From contig JAVLRN010000010.1 of assembly GCA_032821775.1 (NCBI GenBank), forward strand, positions 1,364,001-1,428,000: 64,000 nt of DNA, in the 5' to 3' direction. The first letter of the stretch is position 1; each line of letters opens with the position of its first letter. The position numbers were made by a program, and so were the translations under genes. Positions 48,397-58,621 of the stretch are shown here, piece after piece. This stretch comes from Sanguinoderma infundibulare. Taxonomy: Eukaryota; Basidiomycota; Agaricomycetes; Polyporales; Polyporaceae. The notes under the pieces were generated by a model. The model was not told the origin of the DNA. It did not search any database and saw only the letters and a program-made list of their open reading frames with translations.

Positions 48397-48492
48397 GCCC
48401 GCCTAGCTCAATCGGATAGAGCGTCAGACTCTTATCCAATTAAACTTGGTGGGATCATCTGAAGGCTGCGAGTTCGACCCTCGCGGTGGGCT
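48397..48492 (+). tRNA. tRNA-Lys(CTT), 22-nt intron, twin of the 23641 copy
   Basis: Mature part identical to the other three genes. The intron (TCCAATTAAACTTGG...) differs from the 23641 intron at only two positions, unlike the other two genes. TTTTT starts about seven bases after the 3' end. It opens the second copy of the tRNA / SFM1 / ISD11 block. Confidence 0.93.
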
Positions 48493-48819
48493 ACTGAACC
48501 TTTTTGCGGTTGTCGGGGAGGTATGCGTAAAATTTTCTCGGGCGTCACGGGATGCATATCTCCGGCCATACCAGCGCTGTATGATTACTCTCTTGCTGTC
48601 GGGAAATTGTATAAATATCGTACAATGCATTTCTGTTTTCGCCGTTCATCAAGGTATTGTGCGTCATTCGTAGTTTTTGCGTCAATTTGTGCACTGTCCA
48701 GAATTGGCAATCTAGACGCCGGAGCGGTGTTGGACCCAATCAGAGCCAAATCGCAAGGCCAGTCACAGCCAGTTCCACGTTGTTCCACCACATCCGGTGA
48801 GAGCGATCACACCTGCAAT
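48493..48819. other. Spacer between tRNA-Lys and SFM1 copy 2
   Basis: About 330 bases matching 23307-23640 in reverse orientation, so part of the inverted duplication. Presumed SFM1 promoter. Confidence 0.6.
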
Positions 48820-49885
48820 ATGTTGTTTTCGTATATAGTTGGTGAGCTTCCCATGTAGTTCATGCCTTTCACGATCTGACTCTGAGTTATCGCAGAGCAC
48901 ATGGAGGAGGACGAGAACGCCCCGAAGTCTTTGCCGAGATGGGTTGAACTCGAATACTTGGTCCGCGTCACGGCCTCTTCATTCTCTCCTTCGTCACCCC
49001 TGACGATCTAGACAATCAGCACATGCGCACGCTAGCTGGCGCGGGAGCCTCCGTGCACTTCACACACCTCTCCGAGTCGTCGTCCGGCACGCTCACGTCA
49101 CTGTTTGCGGAAGACGCTGACGCGTCTCATGCAAGCGCATACGCGCACCAGAAGTCGGTGTTGGAGTTGATGAAGGAACAGGGCGTGCCACTGGAAAATG
49201 TCTGTCTGTTAGACCCGAAGGCGGAGAAGGAGCTAGCACCGGAGGATGGCGATGGGCGGTTCGAGTGGTTCTTGTTTGGCGTAGGTTCCTCGTAGCGATT
49301 TTGGGATGCGTTGTGCTGACGGTCGGAACGCAGGGTATACTCGGTGGGTAATCGGTGCTCGATTCGCCAGTGATGAGGGCTCATCAACGACGTACTTCGA
49401 TAGGAGACGACCCTCCGCGAGACCGGACGTCTGAGCTGCGCGCACTGGGATTCCCCGCTCGACATCTCGGACCGGTGCAGATGACGACGGACACCGCGCT
49501 TGGCGTGACGAAGATCGTAGTGCGAGACAAGAGTGAGTCCACTCAGCTATTCCCCATTCAGCTCACCGCCGACAAGAGTTGATGGACGTAGCGTCTCTCT
49601 CTAAAATCCCGTACATCGTGCGTCCATGCCTCGGAACGGTCTCGACCTGTGACGGAACTGACACTTGGGGTTCTGTTCAGGATTTCCCGACAATCAGGTT
49701 CAACGCGAAAGAGAGCGTCGAGATGCCATTCCGTGAGCCCGGTCATCCCGTGCCATTGTCTGTCTGGCGTACGCTCTAACTCAACCTCGGTGTCAGGCTA
49801 CATTGCAGATGGCCAGGAGCCGGTACTTCCTCCAGGCATGCGCCATCACCTGAAGGACGATTTGGACAAGAGCTTCGACTTCTAA
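48820..49885 (+). CDS. SFM1: SFM1-type SPOUT protein arginine methyltransferase, copy 2
   Basis: Eight exons (48820-48841, 48896-48960, 49020-49280, 49334-49343, 49404-49532, 49592-49617, 49681-49732, 49797-49885) sum to 654 nt, giving 217 aa. Exon 4 is a 10-nt microexon (GGTATACTCG). The second intron starts GTCCGC, a poor donor, in both copies. Protein blocks: SYIV|EHMEEDEN, WVELEYL, CLLDPKAEKELAPED, FGGILGDDPPRDRTSEL, QMTTDTALGVTKIV, FNAKESVEMPFRY. The whole coding frame is open. Expected role: SAM-dependent arginine methylation of ribosomal protein uS3, as in yeast. Having two near-identical copies is unusual for this family. Confidence 0.9.
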
Positions 49886-50407
49886 CGCGCACTGTCCTTG
49901 GCGAATCGGAGGTGGCTACAGCTCGTCGCGGTCCGTGATTCGAATGCTATCTTCGAGTAACGTGTCTGCGCACCGCCTCTCATACTCGTCATCGCGTTGT
50001 CCCTTAGTTAAAGGGAACGGATTATCTGCCCTGACCGACACAGGTCGAAGAGGGACTCGACACGACGCGTACATGAGGAAGAGAACGAAGAAAACGAGGT
50101 CACTTCCGGCTTCCAGGACGCGCGGAACGCGATTGCGTGTTGATACTACCTGTTCCCAACCAGAAGGTTGCTTCGACGCTGGAATGAGATAGACGCCTGA
50201 GTGCAGTGCCGGCGCCATTCGAAGATGTTGACCTCGCTCCACGAACCGCATCTCGACCTCTGCGTGTTGTCGTCGTGGAAACTGGGTCGCGGCGCCTGGA
50301 GCGGGAAGAGTTATTATATAAGAAACAAGACATGACTGTCGTGATTGCAAGAGGCTCACGCAGTCCCTCAACCACGTCTATGCAAGGTACGGGTAATTTC
50401 CCCGCTG
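49886..50407. other. Spacer between SFM1 copy 2 and the ISD11 fragment
   Basis: About 520 bases. The first 35 or so resemble the DNA after SFM1 copy 1 and similarity then stops. The matching interval in copy 1 is about 1.4-1.7 kb, so the two copies differ by a large insertion or deletion here. Confidence 0.5.
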
Positions 50408-50470
50408 CACAAATGCTACAGGTGCAGCAGGGACTGCTTCGTAGGAGTCACCATGGTTAGAGGGAGAGGT
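50408..50470 (-). pseudogene. Fragment of ISD11 exon 1, stop-interrupted
   Basis: On the minus strand from ATG 50454 the codons read MVTPTKQSLLHL, then TAG, where the intact gene at 20479 has MATPPTKQSLLHLY. The fragment lacks one Pro codon and has Tyr changed to a stop. The 5' flank also matches (CTCTC-rich). Similarity ends after about 60 bases. It marks the far edge of the inverted duplication. Confidence 0.8.
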
Positions 50471-50603
50471 AAGCAACCTGAGGCCTGAGGGCGGATGACC
50501 ACGCCGACAATTACGTCATAGATCCAAATTTGGCACAGCGCCTGCTTGGGGCGCAACGTGACTCGTTTGGGAATGCGGACGACAAGGCTGACTTCTTCCC
50601 GCC

Positions 50604-52416
50604 ATGTCTCACCGTCCGCTCAATGCTCTCGAACGAAAATTGCACCAGGCTGCTGTCGCTAAGCCCGACAAGGTGTGTTCAAGTTTCTATCTGTGGCCGG
50701 TACTACTAAGCAGTCCCATCAGATTTTATCGCAGAAAGAAATCGACAGCCTCGGGACTGATCCTGCGGAGCGCACTTCGGCCATCAACTTTCTCCTGGGC
50801 ACGGTGCGTCTATGAATTAATCTTCCGTTCACGCCCTAGCACTCAATGTGCGCGCAGGGGCTCTTCGTTATACTCGCCGGTCAAGGTTCAAGTTCAAGGA
50901 ACCTTTACAAGGCAGTGTCACAGGATGTGCACGAGGTGTACGTAATCCTTGCCCGTCGTGTTGTCGAGATGCGAGATGAGTGCCTGAAGCTACTCCCAGT
51001 AAGAAAGGTCTTGATGAAGAGGAGACGCTGGTTCTTGAGCGCATACGCGCAGCAGGAAATCAAGGTGCGATGCTCCCGTCTTGGCGATAGTTGAGTCCTG
51101 ACAAACTACATTGGCAGGTCTCTGGACGAAGCATATCAAAGGGCAAACACAATTACACCAGACCATGGTTGACAAATGCCTCAAGTCACTAACACAAAAG
51201 CAACTCATAAAGACCGTCGTTGATGTCCGGGTAGGTTCAAGTACTCGTCAGCTCATGGTCGTCGTAGTGACGTTAGGAAACAGCATTCGACGCGCAAGAT
51301 GTATATGCTGGCCAATCTTGAGCCCTCCGTCGAGCTTACTGGCGGCCCATGGTACACCGACAAGGAGCTGGACACTGAATTCATCAAGCTACTGAGCGAC
51401 GTCTGCCTTAAGATTGTCAGAGATCGTGTACGCAGTTTTATTCAAACAGCTTCTGCTGCCCTGCGTTGAACAGCATATTACAGAGTTTTCCGAAGGCCGT
51501 TAACGGAGAGGACGCCACTGTCAGACGGCTTTACCCTCCTGAACATTCATCTTACCCGACAGCTCCTCAGATCTTAGTGCGTTTTCGAGTTTTAGTTGAA
51601 TACTTTCACTTGTCATTGAATCGCAGTACGTCGTTTATAGGAGCTGATCAAGAAGAGTAGGGTCACGGAAACTGCGCTCACAGTTAATCATGTGGAGATG
51701 CTGTTGGAAGTCCTGATCCTGGATGGGAGGATAGAGAAGGCTAGTGACGATCTGCATCTTGAGATTCGATGCCTCTCACCCCCTGTTAATACCAGGTTCC
51801 CGCTTTTCATATCCCGGAACCTGCTTGGGACGAAGACCCAGGTTCGGAGGGGGAAGCAAGGTTCTCCAAGAAGGCGCCCAAAAAGAAACGTCGCCGGGAT
51901 CGGAGTGATGATTCCGATTCCAGCGTAGATACGGAGGTGGATCGTAGGAGGCGTCGACCAAGGGCAGCCACCGATTCCGAAGACAACATGTCTACAAACG
52001 AGGATGACCGACCCTTACGCAAACGACGTCGCCGGCACCACAAGAGTCATTCTGATGACGAATCCGGACGGAAGCGGAAGGGTAGGAAGAAGAGCGTGAG
52101 CTCTTCCAGCGACACGGACGATGAAGACGATTCTGCTGAAGAAGGGTTGTTGGAACCTCCTGGTAGTCAGAATATTCTGGCGACGAAGTCTCAGAACACT
52201 ACAGAGCCGGAGATTGGTGGAATGGAAGACGCAAGGCTAACGAGCAGATTCGCGTATCGCGCTGTTCACGACGAGCGCGTTACCTTGGGTCTCAATCAGA
52301 GCCCTTGCGTCGTCTGTCCTGTCGCTGACTATTGTCGCGATGGGGGCCTAGTCAATCCTCAGCAATGTGCCCTCTACGAAGCTTGGCTACCTTCTGGAGG
52401 AATGTCGTTAGAGTAG
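50604..52416 (+). CDS. RPC34: RNA polymerase III subunit RPC6/Rpc34 (POLR3F)
   Basis: Multi-exon. Exon 1 starts MSHRPLNALERKLHQAAVAK. The winged-helix region includes SSRNLYKAVSQDVHEV, then LWTKHIKGQTQLHQTMVDKC, LKSLTQKQLIKTV and the hallmark YMLANLEPSVELTGGPWYTD followed by KELDTEFI. A Lys/Arg/Asp/Ser-rich insert of roughly 90 residues (KKKRRRDRS..., DTDDEDDSAEE) separates it from the tail. That tail, CVVCPVADYCRDGGLVNPQQC, has C-x2-C-x5-C-x10-C spacing, the same as the 4Fe-4S cysteines known in human RPC6. It belongs to the RPC3-RPC6-RPC7 initiation subcomplex in the nucleus. It sits next to the fourth tRNA-Lys block. Confidence 0.92.
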
Positions 52417-52430
52417 ATTCATCATGTTAT

Positions 52431-52700
52431 GACAAGGCGCGGAAGAAGGACCATTTCGGACTCGCAGTCTCTAGTCTTCTCTCAACGAAGACTGTGAACG
52501 GTTTCCTGGAGGCGACGTACCATGCCCTCGCACGATGCCCTTGAAGGTACGCATGCGTAATTCTCAACTTCTTCAGCCATGTGGCTCACGATGCTTCATA
52601 ACACATCGTACTAGCCTACTCAAGCGCGATACCCTTCGCAGAGACATGCGTTTGGTGCTCCAGTGCCGATGCTGCAGCAGGACGTCGAGAACCTTTTAGT
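52431..52700 (+). pseudogene. Scrap of a FunK1-like kinase gene
   Basis: Downstream of RPC34 the frame reads DKARKKDHFGLAVSSLLSTK, then TVNGFLEATYHALA, which fits the FunK1 stretch before the catalytic loop. After a GTACGC donor, DNA around 52620 reads LLKRDTLRRDMRLVL, like the catalytic loop with HRD as RRD. No flanking kinase parts are present. The call rests on short motif likeness to the relic at 32281. Confidence 0.35.
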
Positions 52701-53167
52701 TACTAGAAGGAAGTCTCAGGCTCGTCTTCTCTCTCAGGCTGCGCAAATGTTAGCACATACGTTTTAAGTAGCTCCCGTTGTACGTCCCCTATACGTATAC
52801 ACCATCGAAACTGCAACCATCTAGCTTTCGGTATTGGTCAGGGTAGCGAAAACGTTTTCGACTCTTTCAATGTGCGATCGGGAGTCCGAACCGGGGGGTC
52901 TGTCAGCGAGGTGAGTCCTAAAGCGAGCCGATCGGCTCTAAATAAAGCCCGCCAGATAGCCTTGGTCAGCCAGTTTCGCAGAAGCAGCAAACGGACTGTC
53001 CTTGGTGAGCGCGTAACGTGTTCAATGTCCTGAGAAGAACTTTACGCCGACTGGTGTGAGTACCGTACATATAAATAAATGGCCAGCTCCGCGAGACCAC
53101 TCTCATTCTCTCCACACATCTTCCTAACTGAACACTCAGCAGTGCTCGACGCCCCCTCGCACGTACC
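52701..53167. other. Upstream region of the aryl-alcohol dehydrogenase
   Basis: About 470 bases. Contains the perfect 14-bp palindrome GAGCCGATCGGCTC at 52925-52938 and a TATA box at 53070. No gene. Confidence 0.5.
53070..53077 (+). promoter_or_regulatory. TATA box of the aryl-alcohol dehydrogenase gene
   Basis: TATAAATA lies 91 bases before the ATG at 53168, a usual basidiomycete distance when the 5' UTR is short. No start-site data. Confidence 0.55.
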
Positions 53168-54670
53168 ATGTCCAAAGTTTGGTTCCCCGCACCCAAACCC
53201 CCGACCAAGCTCGGCACCTACCGCCAGCTCTCACCACTCGCTGGCGTGCACGTCTCCCCCCTCCAGCTCGGTGCGATGAGCATCGGGGACAAGTGGGCCG
53301 AGGTCGGGTTCGGCGCGATGGACAAGGAGTCGAGCTTCAAGCTGCTCGACGCGTTCTACGACAAGGGCGGCAACTTCATCGACACGGCCAACACGTACCA
53401 GGACGAGTCCTCGGAGGAGTTCATCGGCGAGTGGATGGAGCAGCGCAAGATCCGGGACCAGATGGTCATCGCGACGAAGGTGCGAGACTTGCGGGAACCT
53501 GCGAGGAAGCGGTCAGTGCTGACGGATACACTGCGGGGGAGACAGTATACGACGAACTACAAGCGTGGTGCTGCCGACATCGCGCAGAAGGTGCACTACA
53601 CTGGGAACAACATTAAGGCGATGCATCTCTCGGTCGAGGATTCGTTGAAGAAGCTGCGCACGGACTACATCGACATCCTCTACGTTCATTGGGTCAGTAC
53701 TCCTCGTTGATCAATTAGCTAATTGCGGTACTCACATTATCACCAGTGGGACTGGGAGACTTCCATCGAGGAAGTCATGAATGGCCTGCACAACCTCGTC
53801 GTCAGCGGCAAGGTCTTGTACCTGGTAAGATGCTCCAGTCGCTGCTCCAACGCCCAAGGTACTGATCGCGTGTAGGGTATCTCGGACACTCCGGCTTGGA
53901 TCGTCTCGAGAGCGAACACGTACGCGCGGATGGCGGGCAAGACGCCGTTCGTGATCTACCAGGGCGCGTGGAGCATCCTCCAACGCGACTTCGAGCGCGA
54001 CATCATTCCTATGGCGAGGGCGGAAGGTCAGTCTCTCCTCAACAATTTCCACGAGGTTATGGCGCTCACCCTGTACGGTTTAGGATTGGCTCTTGCGCCG
54101 TGGAACGTGCTCGCCGCCGGCCGCATCCGCACGGATGAGGAAGAGGAGAGGCGACGCCAGACTGGAGAGCACGGTGAGTGGCTGGATCCACTTGGTGGTG
54201 TCGCGAAGGATCCGCTAACAACGCGCCCGCTCAACACAGGTCGGACCAGCTTCCGGCCGGACTGGGAGCGCACCGAGGACGAGCGCAAGGTCTGCAAGGC
54301 TCTCGAAGAGGTCGCGAAGCAGGTCGGCACCAAGAGCATCCAAGCCGTGGCGATCGCATACGTCATGCAGAAAACGCCTTACGTCTTCCCAATCATTGGC
54401 GGGCGCAAGGTAGAGCACCTAGAGGGCAATATCGAGGCCCTGGACATCTCCCTCTCCGAGGAACAGATCAAATACCTCGAGAGCGTCCTTCCGTTCAAGT
54501 CTGGCTTCCCTCACGACTTCGTGGTAAGTAAATAGTTGCGGAACTCACGAATGACGATGGGCTTACCCGTTCGTACGCAGGGCGACGGTGCAGAGTACAT
54601 TCTCATGACGAGGTCCACGGCGAACTTTGAGAAGTGGCCGCGTGCGCAAGCTATCCGTCCTTCCGCTTGA
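53168..54670 (+). CDS. aad: Aryl-alcohol dehydrogenase (NADP+), aldo-keto reductase family
   Basis: Seven exons (53168-53479, 53546-53692, 53747-53824, 53876-54026, 54084-54173, 54240-54523, 54581-54670) sum to 1152 nt, giving 383 aa. The AKR signature is NFIDTANTYQDESSEEFIGE with the catalytic Asp and Tyr. The catalytic Lys is in MVIATK and the His in LYVHWWDWE. Later: VIYQGAWSILQRDFERDIIP, ALAPWNVLAAGRI, and the cofactor site FPIIGGRKVEHLEGNIEAL. Family knowledge: white-rot AADs reduce aryl aldehydes such as veratraldehyde inside the cell, linked to lignin turnover and H2O2 cycling. Length and motifs are complete. Confidence 0.92.
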
Positions 54671-55359
54671 AGTGGCAAACGTAGAAATTTGCAGTGCAAT
54701 CTCCCATGCGATTTAGCAGCAGGTAGTGATTAGACTTGTCTTTCTTATGCAGTTAATAATAATTAACGCGTTATGGTGCTTTTCCACAAACGTCCCGAGC
54801 GATCTGTATGCGACTGTTTTAAATAAGCAGGTTCGTTCCGGTTGGATGGCATTGGTACTCACCTGAACCCATTCGATCCATTGGCATTGGAAGAGATTGG
54901 AAGCATGGGCTAATGACGCCTGCTGGCCTCCGTCCAGAGCAATGCGAAATACCAAAGCTACAGCTAAACGAATCTGTATAATGCGGGTACTAGTACAAAT
55001 GCTGATATCACAACGGGAAAGATGAGGGATGGAAAACGATGAATGAATAACGGTGCAACAGCTGCAAGCAGTATCCAACATCTGTCCGTGAGCTATCATA
55101 TATACATATGCATTCCAGACCAGAGTAAACCAAGACAAACGCAGCGACGAGGATCATTAGCAACCATAAGGAAAGTGGCAGGGGAAGAAGATCCGGCGTG
55201 ATGGAGGCATGAGGGAGGCATGGAGGTAAAACATGGCATGGTCCTAAATAGTAATAGTATACACATGATGACGCACATCTAGTAATGCGGATGTGGATGA
55301 CGGACGGGGAAAGGGAAACGGGAGTCGATACAGATGATACAAACTAGAAAACAAAAATG
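54671..55359. other. Intergenic region between convergent genes
   Basis: About 690 bases, AT-rich relative to neighbours. No gene, tRNA or repeat recognised. Confidence 0.5.
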
Positions 55360-58300
55360 CTAAGAATTCTGGGAGTCAGGTACTTCAGTGCCGGGGGGTG
55401 GTACTTCGGCCTCTGCGTCAGCTACGTCCCACGGGGCAGGTATTCGCGTGACGTCGGTGAGATTGTCGTCGCGACGGGCGTCCTTGACGCGGTCGCGGTC
55501 GCTCATGCCCATGCGGACGCGACACCGGACGAGGCGCAGCTTCGTGCGCTTGATCCCTATAAGCGGTACGATCTATGAAGTGATTCTATAATCGAGTATA
55601 CGAGGAAATTTACGCACAAGTAGAGATCGTACCCCGATCCTCGTCCAAGAACGGGTTGTCAGCTTGCAGAAGATCATCTCGAAGCGCGTACAGGCACCAT
55701 AGCGACTCCTCATAAAGTTTCTCGCACTCGTCTGGGGCCGTCGCCTGGTCGAGCAACTCCTTGCGGGCAGCATTGCGACTCTATAACATATCAGTCCCCA
55801 TTGCAGCCCAATACATTGACGAGAAAATAGACGCTACTCACAAGAAGTAGAGCACGATCGTACACGAGTTGGTCCAAGAACGTCGGGGGGCCCGTGTACT
55901 GCGCCGGGAGCCAAGTCTTCACTAATGCCGCACGATCATGGCACTTGATGAAATTGTCCTTGAACCATGACAACGCTATTGAATACCGAGACCATATAAG
56001 CATCTGTATAACCAGGATAACAGTCGCATGGATGAATGTTTACGACTAACCTTCGTCGAAGCCCTCACTGACTTCCAGCTCCCCCTCTGGGTCGCGCATC
56101 TGCAGGTGCTCGTGAAAGTTGCGCAGCTTGTCGATGCCCTTCTGCGAGAACGACATGAGGAGTATGTACAACGCCACGCACGTCATCGCATTGTATTCGG
56201 CCTGAATATCTGCGTTCTTCCGCCGCGCCGCGCCGCGCGTCGTCTCCCCCTCTCGCCGGGAGAACTTCGCCGGGTCCGGGAGCGGCTCTGTCAAACACGA
56301 AGTTAGTCCACATCACCAACTCAAATCGACAGACGTCGATCCGGGGACCATTGATTTGCTACATAGACATTAAAACAGAGTGGGAAGGAGACTCACTCTG
56401 CGGAAACGCCTTCACGTAGTCGTACATCTCGTCCGCCCAGTGCGTCAGAACCTCCGTCTTCTGCGCGAGGTCCTCGAGCCCCGTAAGCAGCTCGTCCTCC
56501 TCTGCATCGCGCGCACCCTGCAACTCGGCGCCCCCGAATGACTGCAAACGTCGTGGCGACGACGGCGTGTAATTGTGCTGGTGCGAAGACTGTCGTCGTT
56601 TCGTTCCTCGCAGGATACCAGTCGCGATGCTCAGAGCTCGCGTGAGGGCATTCCCGTTCGCACGTCCACTTGCGCTTGACGGAGATGATGACAGGGGCGG
56701 CATGTTGAGATTTGGCGGCGGAGGGAACGTGGTATTCCCGTTGGTTGGGCTTGTCAGGTCGAATGGCGGAGACTCCACACCAGGGCTAACTGCATCGTCC
56801 GGCAACGGTGAAGATTTGCGGTCACGTAAGGGTCGTCGACGAGCAGTGATCTCTGTATATGAGCAATGAATAAGCGGTATCCTGTAACATTCGTCAAGAA
56901 GTGTACCATCAACGGCGCGGTTGATTTCCACCGCCTGCTTGTCACCAACGAGGACATATTCTCTCCGTAGTGCTCCATCTTCCTCCGTCTCGCCAGGAAT
57001 GAGAGACGTATCGGGGGATAGCGGCTTCGTCCTCGTGACAGGGCTGAACTGCGGGGAGAGCACTGGCGGAGAACGTGAAGGACCCGCGACGTTGTCGGCG
57101 AAACTGTCACGCTATCAGAACAAAGCTTTTAAGATGTGCTGCGCACGGCTTGGAACCTACCCGTCCTCCAACGCGCTTTCCGGGACCCCTTGGGATGTCC
57201 TGCGCTTAAACTTGATCTTAGCGGGGGGAATCATCGCTTTAGGATCCAAGACCTCTGGCGGAATGTTCTTATGGTGTTCGGGTATCCTGTCTGGGTCATC
57301 GTCCTCGTCGGGCGGGGGCGGCGTCGGCTCCCTCGGTCTCGGAAATTTGGATTTGACCATGGCTGTGCTGGTGAAGAACTCCTCGAAGCTCGACCGTTCC
57401 GCTGGGAGGCGCTTAAGCAGGCTCCGAATGAGCATCTTGATGTCGGAGGGGACGGTCTTGAGCTCCTCGCCCTTAGCCTGCGCGCGTTGGTGCATCGCCG
57501 GGTCCTCGTCGGGAAACTTGATACCCTTGGAGTTGTCGATCTTCTTGAGGAGCTCAATGTGGTTCTGCGCGCGGAAGGGGGGCTTGCCCACGGCCATCTC
57601 GTAAAGCACCGCGCCGACAGACCAGAGGTCAGCCTTGGAGTCGTATTTCTGGTAGCTCAGGATCTCTGGCGCCATGTATAGTCTGCGACGCGTGAGAGAG
57701 GGAATCACATAGTGCCGTTTGGGTGTTACTTACGGCGAACCGCATAGTGTCTCCGCCATCATAGCTGAGGGAAGGAAGCGAGCAAACCCGAAATCGGCGA
57801 CCTTGAGCACAGGGACGCCCAATGGGTGCCCTCTTGAGTACTCGTCTGGACCGGCCGGGTTGAGCAGGAGGTTCTGGGGCTTAATATCTCGATGGATGAG
57901 ATTCCTCTGCCGAAGGAACTTGATAGCACGGGCTACACGCATGTTATAGACAGCGCGGTCACGGAACGCGAGTAAGGGAACACACCTAGTTGCCGCAGGA
58001 AGCTCCGCACCACGATCTCGTCCAGCCCTCCCGACTTCGGATGCGGATAGTAAGTGGGCGCCGCGCCGGGCGAGGGGGTGTACTCGAGGCCCTCCACGCG
58101 CCCTCGCTTCTTGATGTAGTTTGCGAGATCGCCGCCGGCGCAGAACTCCATTATCAGGTATATATTCCGTTCTGCACGCTGCATCGTTCACACTCGCATG
58201 AACGGCCTGCTACGCGTCTCGGTGTGCAAAGAACTCACTATGACATCTAGCAGTCGGGTAATATGGCGGTGGGACAAGCTCTTGAGGATCTCGATCTCGC

Positions 58301-58621
58301 CTTGGAGGTTATCGAAGAGCTTTGGGCTGAGCCCACTCCGGTTGACGGTCTTGATCGCGACCTGGTGGTGTGTTTGCTGCACCGCGGCATGGGTGGGCAA
58401 GGGTTATGAGTGTGAATATGCGGGCGTACCTCATGATAGCCTCGATAGACCGTCGCAAAACTGCCCTTGCCGAGGTCGCTCACGATGACGTACGGCTTCA
58501 CCTCCAGGTCCTCGACTCGTTGCCTGTCTGACCGTTCCGCTGTCGAGCTCGCGGTACGCTTCGTCGCCGAGGGTGCAGAGGGGGGAGCGGGACTGGGAGC
58601 GGGGGCCGCGGACGGTGCCAT
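55360..58621 (-). CDS. ATG1: Autophagy protein kinase Atg1 (ULK family)
   Basis: Kinase domain: [72 protein letters not shown] and [20 protein letters not shown]. All catalytic motifs are intact, split over several exons. A disordered middle (Pro/Ser-rich) follows. The C-terminal MIT-type tandem region (EAT/tMIT) has [20 protein letters not shown], then [27 protein letters not shown] and [20 protein letters not shown]. Family knowledge: Atg1 with Atg13 and Atg17 starts autophagosome formation under starvation. The start [10 protein letters not shown] is favoured; an in-frame ATG 120 bases upstream exists. The stop is at 55362-55360 after PDSQNS. Confidence 0.92.
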
